Shown piece by piece: positions 1-7,670 of a stretch of 47,265 nucleotides of DNA. A program made the translations under genes and the position numbers. The DNA lies in NCBI GenBank assembly GCA_937934595.1, contig CALGZA010000073.1, forward strand, positions 1 to 47,265, written 5' to 3'. Each line of letters starts with the position of its first letter. Position 1 is the stretch's first letter. Source of the DNA: an uncultured Verrucomicrobiales bacterium. GTDB lineage: Bacteria; Verrucomicrobiota; Verrucomicrobiia; Verrucomicrobiales; Akkermansiaceae. The notes beneath the pieces were generated by a model that saw nothing but the letters and a program-made list of their open reading frames with translations, had not been told where the DNA came from and did not search any database.

Positions 1-121
1 CGTTGAGTTTATCCTTTTTGAAGTCATGAAAGACATCTGATAGACCATCAAAGCTTTTACGCATATCAACAGGAGGAACGATGAATCGAATTTTTATAGC
101 TTTTGAAGATTAATTAATCAT
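1..121 (-). pseudogene. IS66-family TnpB (Orf2) remnant, cut by window edge
   Basis: Read on the minus strand, this stretch encodes a peptide with the core VDMRKSFDGL, the signature of the N-terminus of the IS66 Orf2/TnpB accessory protein. The only ATG at the expected distance (119-121) is followed in frame by a TAA at codon 4. No other ATG, GTG or TTG lies between that stop and the conserved core, so the reading frame looks inactivated. The rest of the element lies outside the window. I am fairly sure of the family because the motif is distinctive, less sure that the copy is dead: an unusual start codon cannot be excluded. Confidence 0.6.
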
Positions 122-210
122 AGCCGGTGAGACTATGGCAATTTTGAATTTTGACTAGTAGCCCAATTTAAAGATGCTTTCAATGCCTCACATCATAAGC
201 AATATATCTA

Positions 211-252
211 ACAGTAAAAAACAAAAAAAGGCGCTCCTTGACGGAACACCTT
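211..252 (-). terminator. Rho-independent terminator of the rpsM-rpsK-rpsD operon
   Basis: On the minus strand a 10-bp stem (positions 252-243 pairing with 237-228, two G-U pairs, no mismatch) with a 5-nt loop is followed by a T-rich run. It sits 29 bases past the rpsD stop codon. It marks the end of the ribosomal protein transcript before the rpoA and rplQ genes that often follow in other bacteria. Confidence 0.85.
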
Positions 253-280
253 TAAAGTTTTGTAAATAAGTCTAAGAGGA

Positions 281-892
281 CTATCTAGAGTATAATTCAA
301 CAACAAGCTGAACATTTACTCCGTGATCCATATCTTCCTCCTCAGGAATACGAGCCACTGTTCCAGCCATCGCATCTCTATCGAGAGTAAGCCACTCTTT
401 AAGCGGAACCGCCTGAGTTAAATCAAGAGCGCGAAGTCCGAGTTGCTGTGAAGCTGCTCTATCTCTCACTTTGATGACATCACCTGGCTTGCACTGATAG
501 GAAGCAATATCCGTCTTTGTGCCATTCACTGTGATGTGACCATGATTAACCATCTGACGTGCAGCTGAACGTGTGTTGCCTAGACCTAGTCTATAACATA
601 CATTATCAAGACGTGTCTCTAGTAGCTGAACGATAGTATCACCTGTAACTCCACGCCTACGGGCAGCTTCTTGGTAGTAACCACGGAACTGCTTCTCAAG
701 CACTCCGTATTGAAAACGCAACTTCTGCTTCTCGCCTAGAGCAACTGAATACTCAGACTTCTTCTTACGTCCAGCACGGAATCCATGCTGTCCCGGAGGA
801 AAGTTTCTGCGCTCTAATGCCTTTGATGGTCCAAAGAGTGCTACTCCGAACCTACGACTGATCTTATCTTTTGGGCCAATATAACGTGCCAT
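281..892 (-). CDS. rpsD: 30S ribosomal protein S4
   Basis: S4 is a primary assembly protein that binds the 5' domain of 16S rRNA, contributes to decoding accuracy, and in many bacteria represses its own operon. The protein has 203 residues, the normal length. It begins MARYIGPKDKISRR and holds the N-terminal S4 region and the S4 RNA-binding module (about 92-155; RLDNVCYRLGLGNTRSAARQ). It ends in VVELYSR, as S4 usually does. It is the last gene of an rpsM-rpsK-rpsD operon: 38 bases separate it from rpsK, and a clear terminator follows. The usual downstream rpoA and rplQ are absent here. Confidence 0.97.
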   Translation of the reverse strand: MARYIGPKDKISRRFGVALFGPSKALERRNFPPGQHGFRAGRKKKSEYSVALGEKQKLRFQYGVLEKQFRGYYQEAARRRGVTGDTIVQLLETRLDNVCYRLGLGNTRSAARQMVNHGHITVNGTKTDIASYQCKPGDVIKVRDRAASQQLGLRALDLTQAVPLKEWLTLDRDAMAGTVARIPEEEDMDHGVNVQLVVELYSR

Positions 893-930
893 AATTTAAA
901 AATTGTTTATTGTTTGTTGTTGGTAATGAA

Positions 931-1503
931 TTATACGCGACGAGCCTTCTTAGGACGACAACCATTATGCGGAATAGCAGTAACGTCATTTATCTTAGAA
1001 ATCTCAAGACCTAGCCCCTGCGCTGCTCGCACTGCTGACTCACGCCCTGCTCCTGGTCCCTTAACACGGACTTCAACAGTCTTCAGACCGTGAGACATCG
1101 CCTGGCGACATGCGTCTTGGGATACTACCTGTGCTGCATAAGCTGTACTCTTACGAGAACCCTTAAAGCCCATCTTACCAGCAGATGACCAACCTATAGA
1201 ATTACCTCTAGCGTCAGTTACACTAACTAGTGTATTATTGAAAGTAGCTGTTACATGAACTATACCTGTAACTATATTCTTACTACCTTTAGCTTTGTGA
1301 ATCTTTACTGCCTCTTCCTCTCCACCTGCGATTTCAGCGAAAATATCTTTTTTCTTCTCGTCTTTCTTAGGTGTTTCAACAGCTGGAGTTTCCTCAGCTT
1401 TAGTCTCTACTGCAGGAACCTCTGTCTCTGCCGTAACCGGTGCTACCACTTCTTCACTCTTCTCCGGAGCTTCAGCGACTTCATTCTTAATTTCTTCAGA
1501 CAT
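931..1503 (-). CDS. rpsK: 30S ribosomal protein S11 with long acidic N-terminal extension
   Basis: S11 lies on the platform of the 30S subunit near the mRNA exit and the E site. The conserved S11 domain runs from about residue 70 ([18 protein letters not shown]) to the C-terminus ([14 protein letters not shown]). The whole protein has 190 residues against roughly 130 in typical bacteria. The extra 60 or so residues at the N-terminus are rich in Glu, Lys, Pro, Ala and Val with repeated ET/PAVET units, which looks like a disordered tail. The frame is open from the ATG at 1503 and the gap to rpsM is only 27 bases, so the long form is probably real. A start closer to the domain is not evident: no Met occurs in the extension after residue 1. 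Confidence 0.95.
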   Translation of the reverse strand: MSEEIKNEVAEAPEKSEEVVAPVTAETEVPAVETKAEETPAVETPKKDEKKKDIFAEIAGGEEEAVKIHKAKGSKNIVTGIVHVTATFNNTLVSVTDARGNSIGWSSAGKMGFKGSRKSTAYAAQVVSQDACRQAMSHGLKTVEVRVKGPGAGRESAVRAAQGLGLEISKINDVTAIPHNGCRPKKARRV

Positions 1504-1530
1504 TATATTAAATGATCTATAGTTATAGGT

Positions 1531-1905
1531 TTACTTCTTGCTTGGTGCAGAAACTGAACGCTTCTTACCTTTTCTCGTGCGTGCGTTTGTCTTAGTGCGC
1601 TGACCTCTAACAGGAAGCCCTCGCTTGTGACATTGGCCACGGTAGCAGTTTATGGATTGAAGACGCTTCAAGTTACCCTGAAGTTCACGACGAAGGTCAC
1701 CTTCAATGATGAACTCCTCTTGAGTAATCACTGACGCGATCTTCACTAGTTGTTCTTCTGAAAGCTTGCCTGTACGGATATCTGGATTCACACCTGCATG
1801 ATCTAAGATCTTAGCAGAACGTGTTGTCCCAATACCGTAAATATACTGGAGAGAAGCTTCTATACGCTTCTCATTTGGAATTTCTATTCCGAAAATACGT
1901 GCCAT
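1531..1905 (-). CDS. rpsM: 30S ribosomal protein S13
   Basis: S13 sits in the head of the 30S subunit and contacts the 50S subunit and the P-site tRNA. The 124-residue protein starts MARIFGIEIPNEKRIEASLQ, has the helix-two-turn-helix region with the YIGIG-like YIYGIG segment, and ends in the basic tail GQRTKTNARTRKGKKR, which matches the family in length and layout. It is the first gene of the rpsM-rpsK-rpsD operon. No secY or rpmJ lies upstream, so this block is detached from the spc operon; an rpmJ gene is found about 21 kb away in the same window. Confidence 0.97.
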   Translation of the reverse strand: MARIFGIEIPNEKRIEASLQYIYGIGTTRSAKILDHAGVNPDIRTGKLSEEQLVKIASVITQEEFIIEGDLRRELQGNLKRLQSINCYRGQCHKRGLPVRGQRTKTNARTRKGKKRSVSAPSKK

Positions 1906-2374
1906 AATGATACTCTATTTTTCGTGGTTAATAACTGTGCTCCGCAGATTGTTTATGCGCACTGTGCGCAAAGCGGGACGCGTCATGTATCAAATAATAA
2001 CTAATTTGCAAGCGATTTGTGGCTTTTTTCTGAATTACCAATAAACATAACCAAAATAATAGCACAAAATGAAATACCTCAAGAAATTCTCACCCCATCC
2101 ATCTAGGCCTGCATTATCCAGTTATAATAAATCAAGAAAATCCATGTAGAAAGACAGAAGGCAGGAGTCCAGAGAGACACTCAATTAACTTATCACCCAT
2201 TTATTACTACTAAATTGATCTACCGATAAAAATCAACTCTACTTCAAAAATAAAAAATCCTTAACCCGACCATGTGTCCATCTTAAATGTGAAACTAATA
2301 GTATACAAACTACGGCAAGATTAACCCCACCAATATCCACTTTAAGGACAAACCAAATCAACAAGCAGAATAAA
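1906..2374. other. Non-coding stretch between rpsM and the PEP-CTERM gene
   Basis: No coding region or RNA gene is recognisable. The part next to rpsM must hold its promoter, although I see no convincing pair of boxes. The 5' leader contains a 15-nt perfect odd palindrome, TGCGCACTGTGCGCA, at 1956-1970. The remainder is A/C-rich without clear structure. No strong terminator for the PEP-CTERM gene was found. Confidence 0.5.
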
Positions 2375-3346
2375 CTAACATCTTCGCCTCATCCAAAAAA
2401 GACTCACCCCGAGCACCATTAATAAACCAGCCGAAGGCTCTGGCACAATTGCCTCAGCACTAAATGCATCCGCATTATAAGCAAAAAATGGTGGGTCCGC
2501 CTCATTTGGTAACGTCACAACCAGTCGTTTCGCAGTTTCAAAATCACTCTGACTCATGCCAGCAAAATCAGAAAACTCCATACTAAAACCCTGCACATTT
2601 TGATTCGAACTAGTCTGACTGCCACCATTATTAGAATTCGTGCCCATATTAAACCTATCGTTCCTCACACGGGCTATGTTACCCCCTAAGTTTTCAGGAG
2701 CACTGTGTGAACCCAAGCTCATACCGTTAGCATCAAAAAACTCATAAACTAACTGGTTACTGCTAGGCGCCGCCATATTAAAGTAAAACAAATCAGGTAT
2801 CCCATCTCCCATTGTTGAACTATCTACATTAGAGAGATCAAACACAAACTGACCTCCTACATTATTAGCAAAAGTGGACAACCCTAAACCGTTTATACCA
2901 TCTGTAAGATACGGGATAGCATCAGATTTACTAGGCACTGTACCTGGAGTCGCAGGAGCATAAATACCCCCAACAAAAGCACTACTGTTGCCATCTTCAG
3001 ACGCACCCTGACCAGCGTTCGTTGACTCAGCAACACTAGGAATAAAAGCAGTATAGTTCGCTCCTGTATAAGAAACTGTATTCGCATCTAAGACAGCATC
3101 GTTCACACCCGTTGAATACCACACTCTCGCACTACCAGGACCATTATCCACAGAAAATGCTAACAAGTTGTGCGCTGTATCAGGACGTGATGATACATTA
3201 TTTAAGTTTAAATTACTTTGTTCAGATGTAAAATAACCATTCCAATCACTTTTCAACCCAGTAATAGGGGTCGCTGCATAAGAGAATGCAACACCTAGAG
3301 TCATGACAACACTGGCAAACAATGTTGGGAGCTTTGAATATACCAT
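2375..3346 (-). CDS. PEP-CTERM sorting domain protein
   Basis: This is an exported protein of unknown function. It has a signal peptide (about residues 1-25, ending SYAA) and a C-terminal PEP-CTERM tail starting near residue 301: VPEP, a hydrophobic helix, then the basic end MRRRC. Such tails are recognised by exosortase systems, which cleave and anchor proteins at the cell surface in bacteria that make exopolysaccharide; no exosortase gene is in this window. The central 250 residues are rich in Asn, Ser, Gly and Asp, and resemble a secreted beta-rich domain without a motif I can name. It stands alone between the ribosomal operon and the kinase operon. Confidence 0.85.
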   Translation of the reverse strand: MVYSKLPTLFASVVMTLGVAFSYAATPITGLKSDWNGYFTSEQSNLNLNNVSSRPDTAHNLLAFSVDNGPGSARVWYSTGVNDAVLDANTVSYTGANYTAFIPSVAESTNAGQGASEDGNSSAFVGGIYAPATPGTVPSKSDAIPYLTDGINGLGLSTFANNVGGQFVFDLSNVDSSTMGDGIPDLFYFNMAAPSSNQLVYEFFDANGMSLGSHSAPENLGGNIARVRNDRFNMGTNSNNGGSQTSSNQNVQGFSMEFSDFAGMSQSDFETAKRLVVTLPNEADPPFFAYNADAFSAEAIVPEPSAGLLMVLGVSLFWMRRRC

Positions 3347-3492
3347 GTATATAATAAAAAACTAATCTCTTTGTTTAGTAAAGATAAAAATACTACTAGC
3401 AATAAAGATAAATAACTGACTTTGTTTACCAATACATCACACAGCCTCTACACAACATCTCGTGTTAGTATAATGACATGCCGCAAACACAT

Positions 3493-3521
3493 AAAAACCA
3501 GCCCAAGCAACCTTGAGCTGG
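3493..3521 (-). terminator. Rho-independent terminator of the sugar kinase operon
   Basis: On the minus strand a 10-bp stem (3521-3512 with 3507-3498, one G-U pair) with a GTTG loop is followed by TTTTTAT. It lies about 70 bases beyond the stop of the kinase gene and would end the dehydrogenase-kinase transcript. Confidence 0.8.
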
Positions 3522-3589
3522 CAACAATGATCTTCTCCAGAAAAACAAGTCCATGACACCCTTTCCAGAAAACCCCATAAGAGACTACT

Positions 3590-4687
3590 CTACCGATCAA
3601 CTCGTGCTGAACCTCCACCAACTAATTTAGCAACTTCCTCCTTAGTCACCATCGTTGTATCTCCGGGCGTAGTCATAGCCAATACACCATGAGCAGCACC
3701 ATATTCAACCGCCACAGCCGGCTCATTAAATTCCATAAAACCATAAATCAAACCAGACGCAAATGAATCACCCCCACCTACACGATCAAAAATCTCACAA
3801 TGCTCACGATTTACTGACGGATAAAACTCGCCATCATGCCATAGTAAAGCTCCCCAGTCGTTATCTGACGCAGTATGAACCTCACGTAAAGTCGTCGCAG
3901 TAGCCTTAAAGTTAGGATACTCAGCCACAGCCTTCTTTATCATATTCTTAAATGAATCTAACTCCAAACCAGTGATATTCTCTTCATCCACCCCCTCTAC
4001 CTCAAAACCCAAACAAGCTGTAAAATCCTCCTCATTTCCAATCATCACATCCACATACTTCGCTATCTCGCGATTCACCTCCTGCGCTTTCGACTGCCCT
4101 CCTATCGACTTCCATAAAGATGGACGATAATTCAAATCATAAGACACCACTGTCCCATATTTTTTAGCAATCTTACACGCCTCAATAGTCAACCTTGCAT
4201 TACCCTCAGATAGCGCCGCAAATATACCACCCGTGTGAAACCACCTCACTCCTAAAGTTCCGAAAATATGATCAAAATCAAAATCATCAATCGTAAGCTG
4301 TGATGCAGCAGTATGCCCCCTATCAGAAGTACCCTTCGCCGCTCGCAACCCAAATCCGCGCTCAGTAAAGTTCAAACCATTTCGTGCCGCAACCCCCAAA
4401 CCATCAAATTCCTCCCATTTAATAAACTGCGTATCCACACCACCCTGAAGAACCAAATCCTCCAGCAACCGACCCACCTCATTATCAACAAACCCTGTAA
4501 GAACTCCTGCACGCTTACCAAAACAACGTCGCAATCCACGTGCAACATTATACTCACCCCCTCCCTCGAATGCCTGAAACTGACGCGTAGTCCTCACTCG
4601 CCCATCACCCGGATCAAGGCGGAGCATGATTTCACCCATTGAAATAATATCGTATTGGCAGTCTTCTGCAGATTTAATGTTAAGCAT
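3590..4687 (-). CDS. kdgK: PfkB-family sugar kinase, probable 2-keto-3-deoxygluconate kinase
   Basis: PfkB/ribokinase-fold kinases phosphorylate sugars with ATP. Visible are the N-terminal substrate region (GEIMLRLDPGDGRVRTTRQF, then EGGGEYNVARGLRR about 41-54) and the C-terminal PfkB signature DRVGGGDSFASGLIYG at 301-316 with the catalytic base Asp307. The opening motif and the length of 365 residues suit 2-keto-3-deoxygluconate kinases, which make KDPG from KDG at the end of hexuronate breakdown. The gene follows a 2-hydroxyacid dehydrogenase gene by 55 bases and ends at a terminator. The uronate genes at 26.9-31.8 kb support the KDG assignment, but other substrates such as fructose or 5-dehydro-2-deoxygluconate remain possible. 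Confidence 0.75.
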   Translation of the reverse strand: MLNIKSAEDCQYDIISMGEIMLRLDPGDGRVRTTRQFQAFEGGGEYNVARGLRRCFGKRAGVLTGFVDNEVGRLLEDLVLQGGVDTQFIKWEEFDGLGVAARNGLNFTERGFGLRAAKGTSDRGHTAASQLTIDDFDFDHIFGTLGVRWFHTGGIFAALSEGNARLTIEACKIAKKYGTVVSYDLNYRPSLWKSIGGQSKAQEVNREIAKYVDVMIGNEEDFTACLGFEVEGVDEENITGLELDSFKNMIKKAVAEYPNFKATATTLREVHTASDNDWGALLWHDGEFYPSVNREHCEIFDRVGGGDSFASGLIYGFMEFNEPAVAVEYGAAHGVLAMTTPGDTTMVTKEEVAKLVGGGSARVDR

Positions 4688-4742
4688 AATATGTAGTTGT
4701 TTAGTTTTGAAAAATATAGATTAAAAAAATCGAAAAAAGGCA

Positions 4743-5720
4743 CTAGATTACTCCATTCGCACAGAGAACATCATCCCCACCATCAAAAAAATGAATTAAA
4801 TTATGCAATGACCGGTTCGCCTGCCGCTGAACTGACTCATGTGTCCTCGAAGCTATATGAGCCGTAATAATACAATTAGGAGCATGCAACAAAGGATGAT
4901 CCCCAGCAGGTGGCTCAGCATCTAAAACATCAGCAGCAAATCCAGCTATCTTACCAGACTCCAGTCCAGCAGCTATATCCACAGAATTAACCACCTCACC
5001 TCGCGCACAATTAATTATCCAAACTCCATCCTTTAAACGCTCGATCTGAGACGCATTAATCAAATCTCTAGTATCTGGCGTCAACGCACAATGCAAAGAA
5101 ACTATATCAGCCATCTCTATCACCTCCTGCGCAGAACTCCCCTGCCTGATACCATGTTGCTCCGCAAAATCACTATCAAAGGTTCTATTGTAAGCCACAA
5201 CATCCATACCAAAAGCCTTAGCTCGGATAGCCACCTCTTTACCTATACGCCCCATACCTATTATACCAAGCGTCTTCCCCATAATCTCATTTCCCACAGG
5301 CTTCTTCCAGCCACCTACCCACTTACCATCACGAACATCATTCGCATTCGTCTGAATCTGCTTACATAATGATAACATAAAACCAATAGCATGCTCAGCA
5401 ACAGTCGTATGATTCACACCAGGCGTATAACACACAGGAATACCCTTCTCAGTAGCATAAGCCACATCTATCTTGTCCAGACCAATCCCATACTTAGAAA
5501 TACACTGCAACCTTGGCAAACTCTTATCCAGAACCGCAGGAGTCAAAGCATCGTCACCACACAAAAAAGCATCAAACTCACCAGCCAACTCCAACATCCT
5601 CTCCTCACTCAGTGGCCCTCGTTCACGCACCAATTCCCAACCCTGTGCATTCAAAAGCTCTTGATGACTTCCCGGCGTATCCTGAAAACTTGTCGTTGTT
5701 AGTAAAACTCTCTTGCTCAT
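4743..5720 (-). CDS. D-isomer-specific 2-hydroxyacid dehydrogenase (PGDH-like)
   Basis: An NAD-dependent dehydrogenase of the D-2-hydroxyacid family. The 325-residue protein has the nucleotide-binding GMGRIG motif at 155-160, the catalytic Arg240 (NCARGEVV), Glu269 (DAEPP) and His288 (TAHIAS). There is no C-terminal ACT regulatory domain, so it is shorter than full-length SerA. It is the first gene of a two-gene operon with the KDG-type kinase. The pairing suggests a role in sugar-acid metabolism, for example on a 2-keto sugar acid or phosphoglycerate, rather than serine synthesis; this is an inference from context. The family is certain, the substrate is not. Confidence 0.85.
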   Translation of the reverse strand: MSKRVLLTTTSFQDTPGSHQELLNAQGWELVRERGPLSEERMLELAGEFDAFLCGDDALTPAVLDKSLPRLQCISKYGIGLDKIDVAYATEKGIPVCYTPGVNHTTVAEHAIGFMLSLCKQIQTNANDVRDGKWVGGWKKPVGNEIMGKTLGIIGMGRIGKEVAIRAKAFGMDVVAYNRTFDSDFAEQHGIRQGSSAQEVIEMADIVSLHCALTPDTRDLINASQIERLKDGVWIINCARGEVVNSVDIAAGLESGKIAGFAADVLDAEPPAGDHPLLHAPNCIITAHIASRTHESVQRQANRSLHNLIHFFDGGDDVLCANGVI

Positions 5721-5816
5721 AATATCTCTTAGTTGCTTGGCTTCTTAAATCATGCCGCATACATTGACCACCAAAAAAACAAAATCACATCCACACAATA
5801 AACAAAAAATTAAAAA

Positions 5817-5891
5817 TGGAGCGGGTGAAGAGATTCGAACTCTCGACATTGACCTTGGCAAGGTCACGCTCTACCACTGAGCTACACCCGC
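5817..5891 (-). tRNA. tRNA-Gly(GCC), copy 2
   Basis: On the minus strand the sequence folds as a standard cloverleaf: acceptor GCGGGTG/CACCCGC, D arm, anticodon loop TTGCCAA with anticodon GCC, T arm with GTTCGAATC, discriminator U73 and an encoded CCA. It is identical over its whole length to the copy at 5936-6010, and lies 44 bases downstream of it. Confidence 0.96.
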
Positions 5892-5935
5892 ATTCATTTT
5901 TATAGGCTAGTAAAACCAACCATATTTGCAAGCAA

Positions 5936-6010
5936 TGGAGCGGGTGAAGAGATTCGAACTCTCGACATTGACCTTGGCAAGGTCACGCTCTACCACTGAG
6001 CTACACCCGC
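5936..6010 (-). tRNA. tRNA-Gly(GCC), copy 1
   Basis: Same cloverleaf and GCC anticodon as the copy at 5817-5891, including the encoded CCA end. It is upstream of that copy in the direction of transcription. The identity extends two bases beyond the 3' end and seven beyond the 5' end (84 bases in all), which indicates a recent tandem duplication with a period of 119 bases. Confidence 0.96.
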
Positions 6011-6165
6011 ATTCATTAACTTGTATTTCGCCCCAAAACATAACGCTAATTTAATACCGCTTGAGCCTAAGACGATGCGTTTTCTACATGATCTGATGAG
6101 ATCAGCAAGCATTTTTTATCAAAAAATCGTATTTACAAGCTCCCACCAACATCTAACCTCCACGC

Positions 6166-6993
6166 GTGGACAAACTCACCGAAATAATTAATCACAAGCT
6201 AATAGAAGTAGAATCAATCATCCCACGCACAGCAAAACTACGCGCTGCTGCACTGGAAAGAAATGAATTCAAAGGATTTAGATCAGCCCTAGACCTAGGT
6301 CCTGACAGACTCGCTGTCATAGCAGAAGTCAAAAAAGCATCCCCCTCAGCAGGAATCATAGACCCCAATTTTGACCCAGTACGTCAAGCCACCATGTACT
6401 TCAAAGGCGGAGCCAACTGCATGTCCATACTCACCGATGAACATTTTTTCAAAGGCCACCTATCCTACCTATCCCAAATCGCTCGTAAATCCCCCATCCC
6501 ATGCCTCAGAAAAGATTTCATTATCCATGAAGCCCAAATCTACGAAGCAGTCATCGCGGGAGCAGACGCCGTCCTCCTCATCGCAGCTGCAATGAACGCT
6601 GATAAACTCAAAAAACTCTACAACATCGCAAGAGACTTCCAAATGGACGTCCTACTAGAAGTCCACAACCTCCCAGAAATGGAAACAGCTCTAGACATCG
6701 GTGCTGACCTCATAGGAATTAACAACAGAAACCTTAAAACCTTCACCACAGACCTAGGTATAACAGAAAAACTCGTAGACGAAGTCCCAGACGACGTCAT
6801 TCTAGTAAGCGAATCAGGAATAAAATCAACCACAGATGCACAACGCGTTCTCAACGCAGGCGCAAATGCAGTACTCGTCGGAGAGACACTCATGCGTGCT
6901 CACACACCAGCAGAAGAAATTCACGCATACCTTGACCTAAGAGCAGCCCAAGATGAGCCCCAACCATCAGACCCCAACACCATAGAAATTTAA
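6166..6993 (+). CDS. trpC: Indole-3-glycerol-phosphate synthase
   Basis: TrpC closes the pyrrole ring in tryptophan synthesis, converting CdRP to indole-3-glycerol phosphate with loss of CO2. The 275-residue TIM barrel shows the family motifs: IAEVKKASPSAG with Glu54 and Lys56, CLRKDFI with Lys116, LLEVHN with Glu165, GINNRNLKTF with Asn187, and VSESGI at 214-219. I take the GTG at 6166 as the start because it gives the normal N-terminal helix; no good ribosome binding site is visible. The gene stands alone: no other trp gene is in the window, so the pathway is dispersed. An ECF sigma gene follows in the same direction with its own promoter-like region. Confidence 0.94.
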   Translation: MDKLTEIINHKLIEVESIIPRTAKLRAAALERNEFKGFRSALDLGPDRLAVIAEVKKASPSAGIIDPNFDPVRQATMYFKGGANCMSILTDEHFFKGHLSYLSQIARKSPIPCLRKDFIIHEAQIYEAVIAGADAVLLIAAAMNADKLKKLYNIARDFQMDVLLEVHNLPEMETALDIGADLIGINNRNLKTFTTDLGITEKLVDEVPDDVILVSESGIKSTTDAQRVLNAGANAVLVGETLMRAHTPAEEIHAYLDLRAAQDEPQPSDPNTIEI

Positions 6994-7009
6994 CTTTCAA
7001 CGCAACTTA

Positions 7010-7045
7010 TCCACATCATCGATGTTTATGATTATAATAACATCG
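7010..7045 (+). promoter_or_regulatory. Probable promoter and inverted-repeat operator of the ECF sigma gene
   Basis: A perfect TATAAT box at 7033-7038 lies 17 bases after TCCACA (7010-7015), a weak -35 match. The -10 box is enclosed by a 7-bp inverted repeat, CGATGTT at 7020-7026 and AACATCG at 7039-7045. The start codon is at 7050, so the leader would be very short. A perfect DnaA-box 9-mer, TTATCCACA, occupies 7007-7015 and overlaps the -35 region. Confidence 0.45.
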
Positions 7046-7049
7046 AACC

Positions 7050-7670
7050 ATGGCTCCTCTGAAAAAATCAACTAAAAACTCAACCGATGAAGCTAACAAC
7101 ATCAATGTTGAGCTAATGCTTCGTGTGAAAAATGGAGGAAAAGATGCCGAAATCGCCTTTCAAAAACTCATAGAACTTCACCAAAATGCAGTCATTGGAA
7201 CCATAGCCAAAATGCTAGGCAATCACTCAGAAGCAGAAGACATAGCCCAGCAAGTCTTCATCCGCCTCTGGAAAAGCGCATCCCGATACAAAGTCAAAGC
7301 CAAATTCACAACCTTCCTATACACCATTACCAGAAACCTCGTCTTCAACGAAACCAAACGAAAACAAAGAAAAAAAGAACACTCCCTAGAAGAGCAAGAA
7401 GAAAACACCTTCACCCAAATCAAAGACGACATCCACAACTCCCCAGACCAAAAAATCCTCCAAGCTGAACTAAAAAGCCACGTCGATAAAGCCATACACA
7501 ACCTCCCAGAAAAACAACGCCTCGCCGTCATCTTAAGACGATATGAAAACATGCCTTACGAGGAAATAGCAGATGTGCTAGAGTTATCTATTCCCGCCGT
7601 AAAGAGCCAGCTATTCAGAGCCAGAGGAGCTCTTCGTGAATCACTCAGCTACTACCTTACACAATCATGA
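7050..7670 (+). CDS. ECF-type sigma-70 family RNA polymerase sigma factor
   Basis: A 206-residue sigma factor with regions 2 and 4 only. Region 2 spans about 35-107 (EDIAQQVFIRLWK, then FTTFLYTITRNLVFNE for -10 recognition and melting). Region 4 spans about 150-200 (LPEKQRLAVILRRYENMPYE, then a helix-turn-helix AAVLELSIPAVKSQLFRARG-like segment). A Lys/Glu/Gln-rich linker joins them. The stop codon overlaps the start of the sugar dehydrogenase gene by four bases (ATGA), so the two are translationally coupled. No anti-sigma gene adjoins it; how its activity is controlled is not visible. It could direct transcription of its own operon, which is inference. Confidence 0.9.
   Translation: MAPLKKSTKNSTDEANNINVELMLRVKNGGKDAEIAFQKLIELHQNAVIGTIAKMLGNHSEAEDIAQQVFIRLWKSASRYKVKAKFTTFLYTITRNLVFNETKRKQRKKEHSLEEQEENTFTQIKDDIHNSPDQKILQAELKSHVDKAIHNLPEKQRLAVILRRYENMPYEEIADVLELSIPAVKSQLFRARGALRESLSYYLTQS

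Noticed and set aside
1255-1515. 86-residue open frame opposite rpsK
   Set aside because: It is the antisense of the S11 gene with a low-complexity Phe/Leu/Ser/Cys-rich translation, expected from the reverse of a Lys/Glu-rich tail.
1985-2011. Possible rpsM promoter (TTGCAA with ATACAT)
   Set aside because: The spacer of about 15 bases and the poor -10 match make it unconvincing.
7007-7015. Replication origin signal
   Set aside because: Only a single DnaA-box match was noticed, without a cluster, an AT-rich unwinding region or dnaA/dnaN genes nearby.
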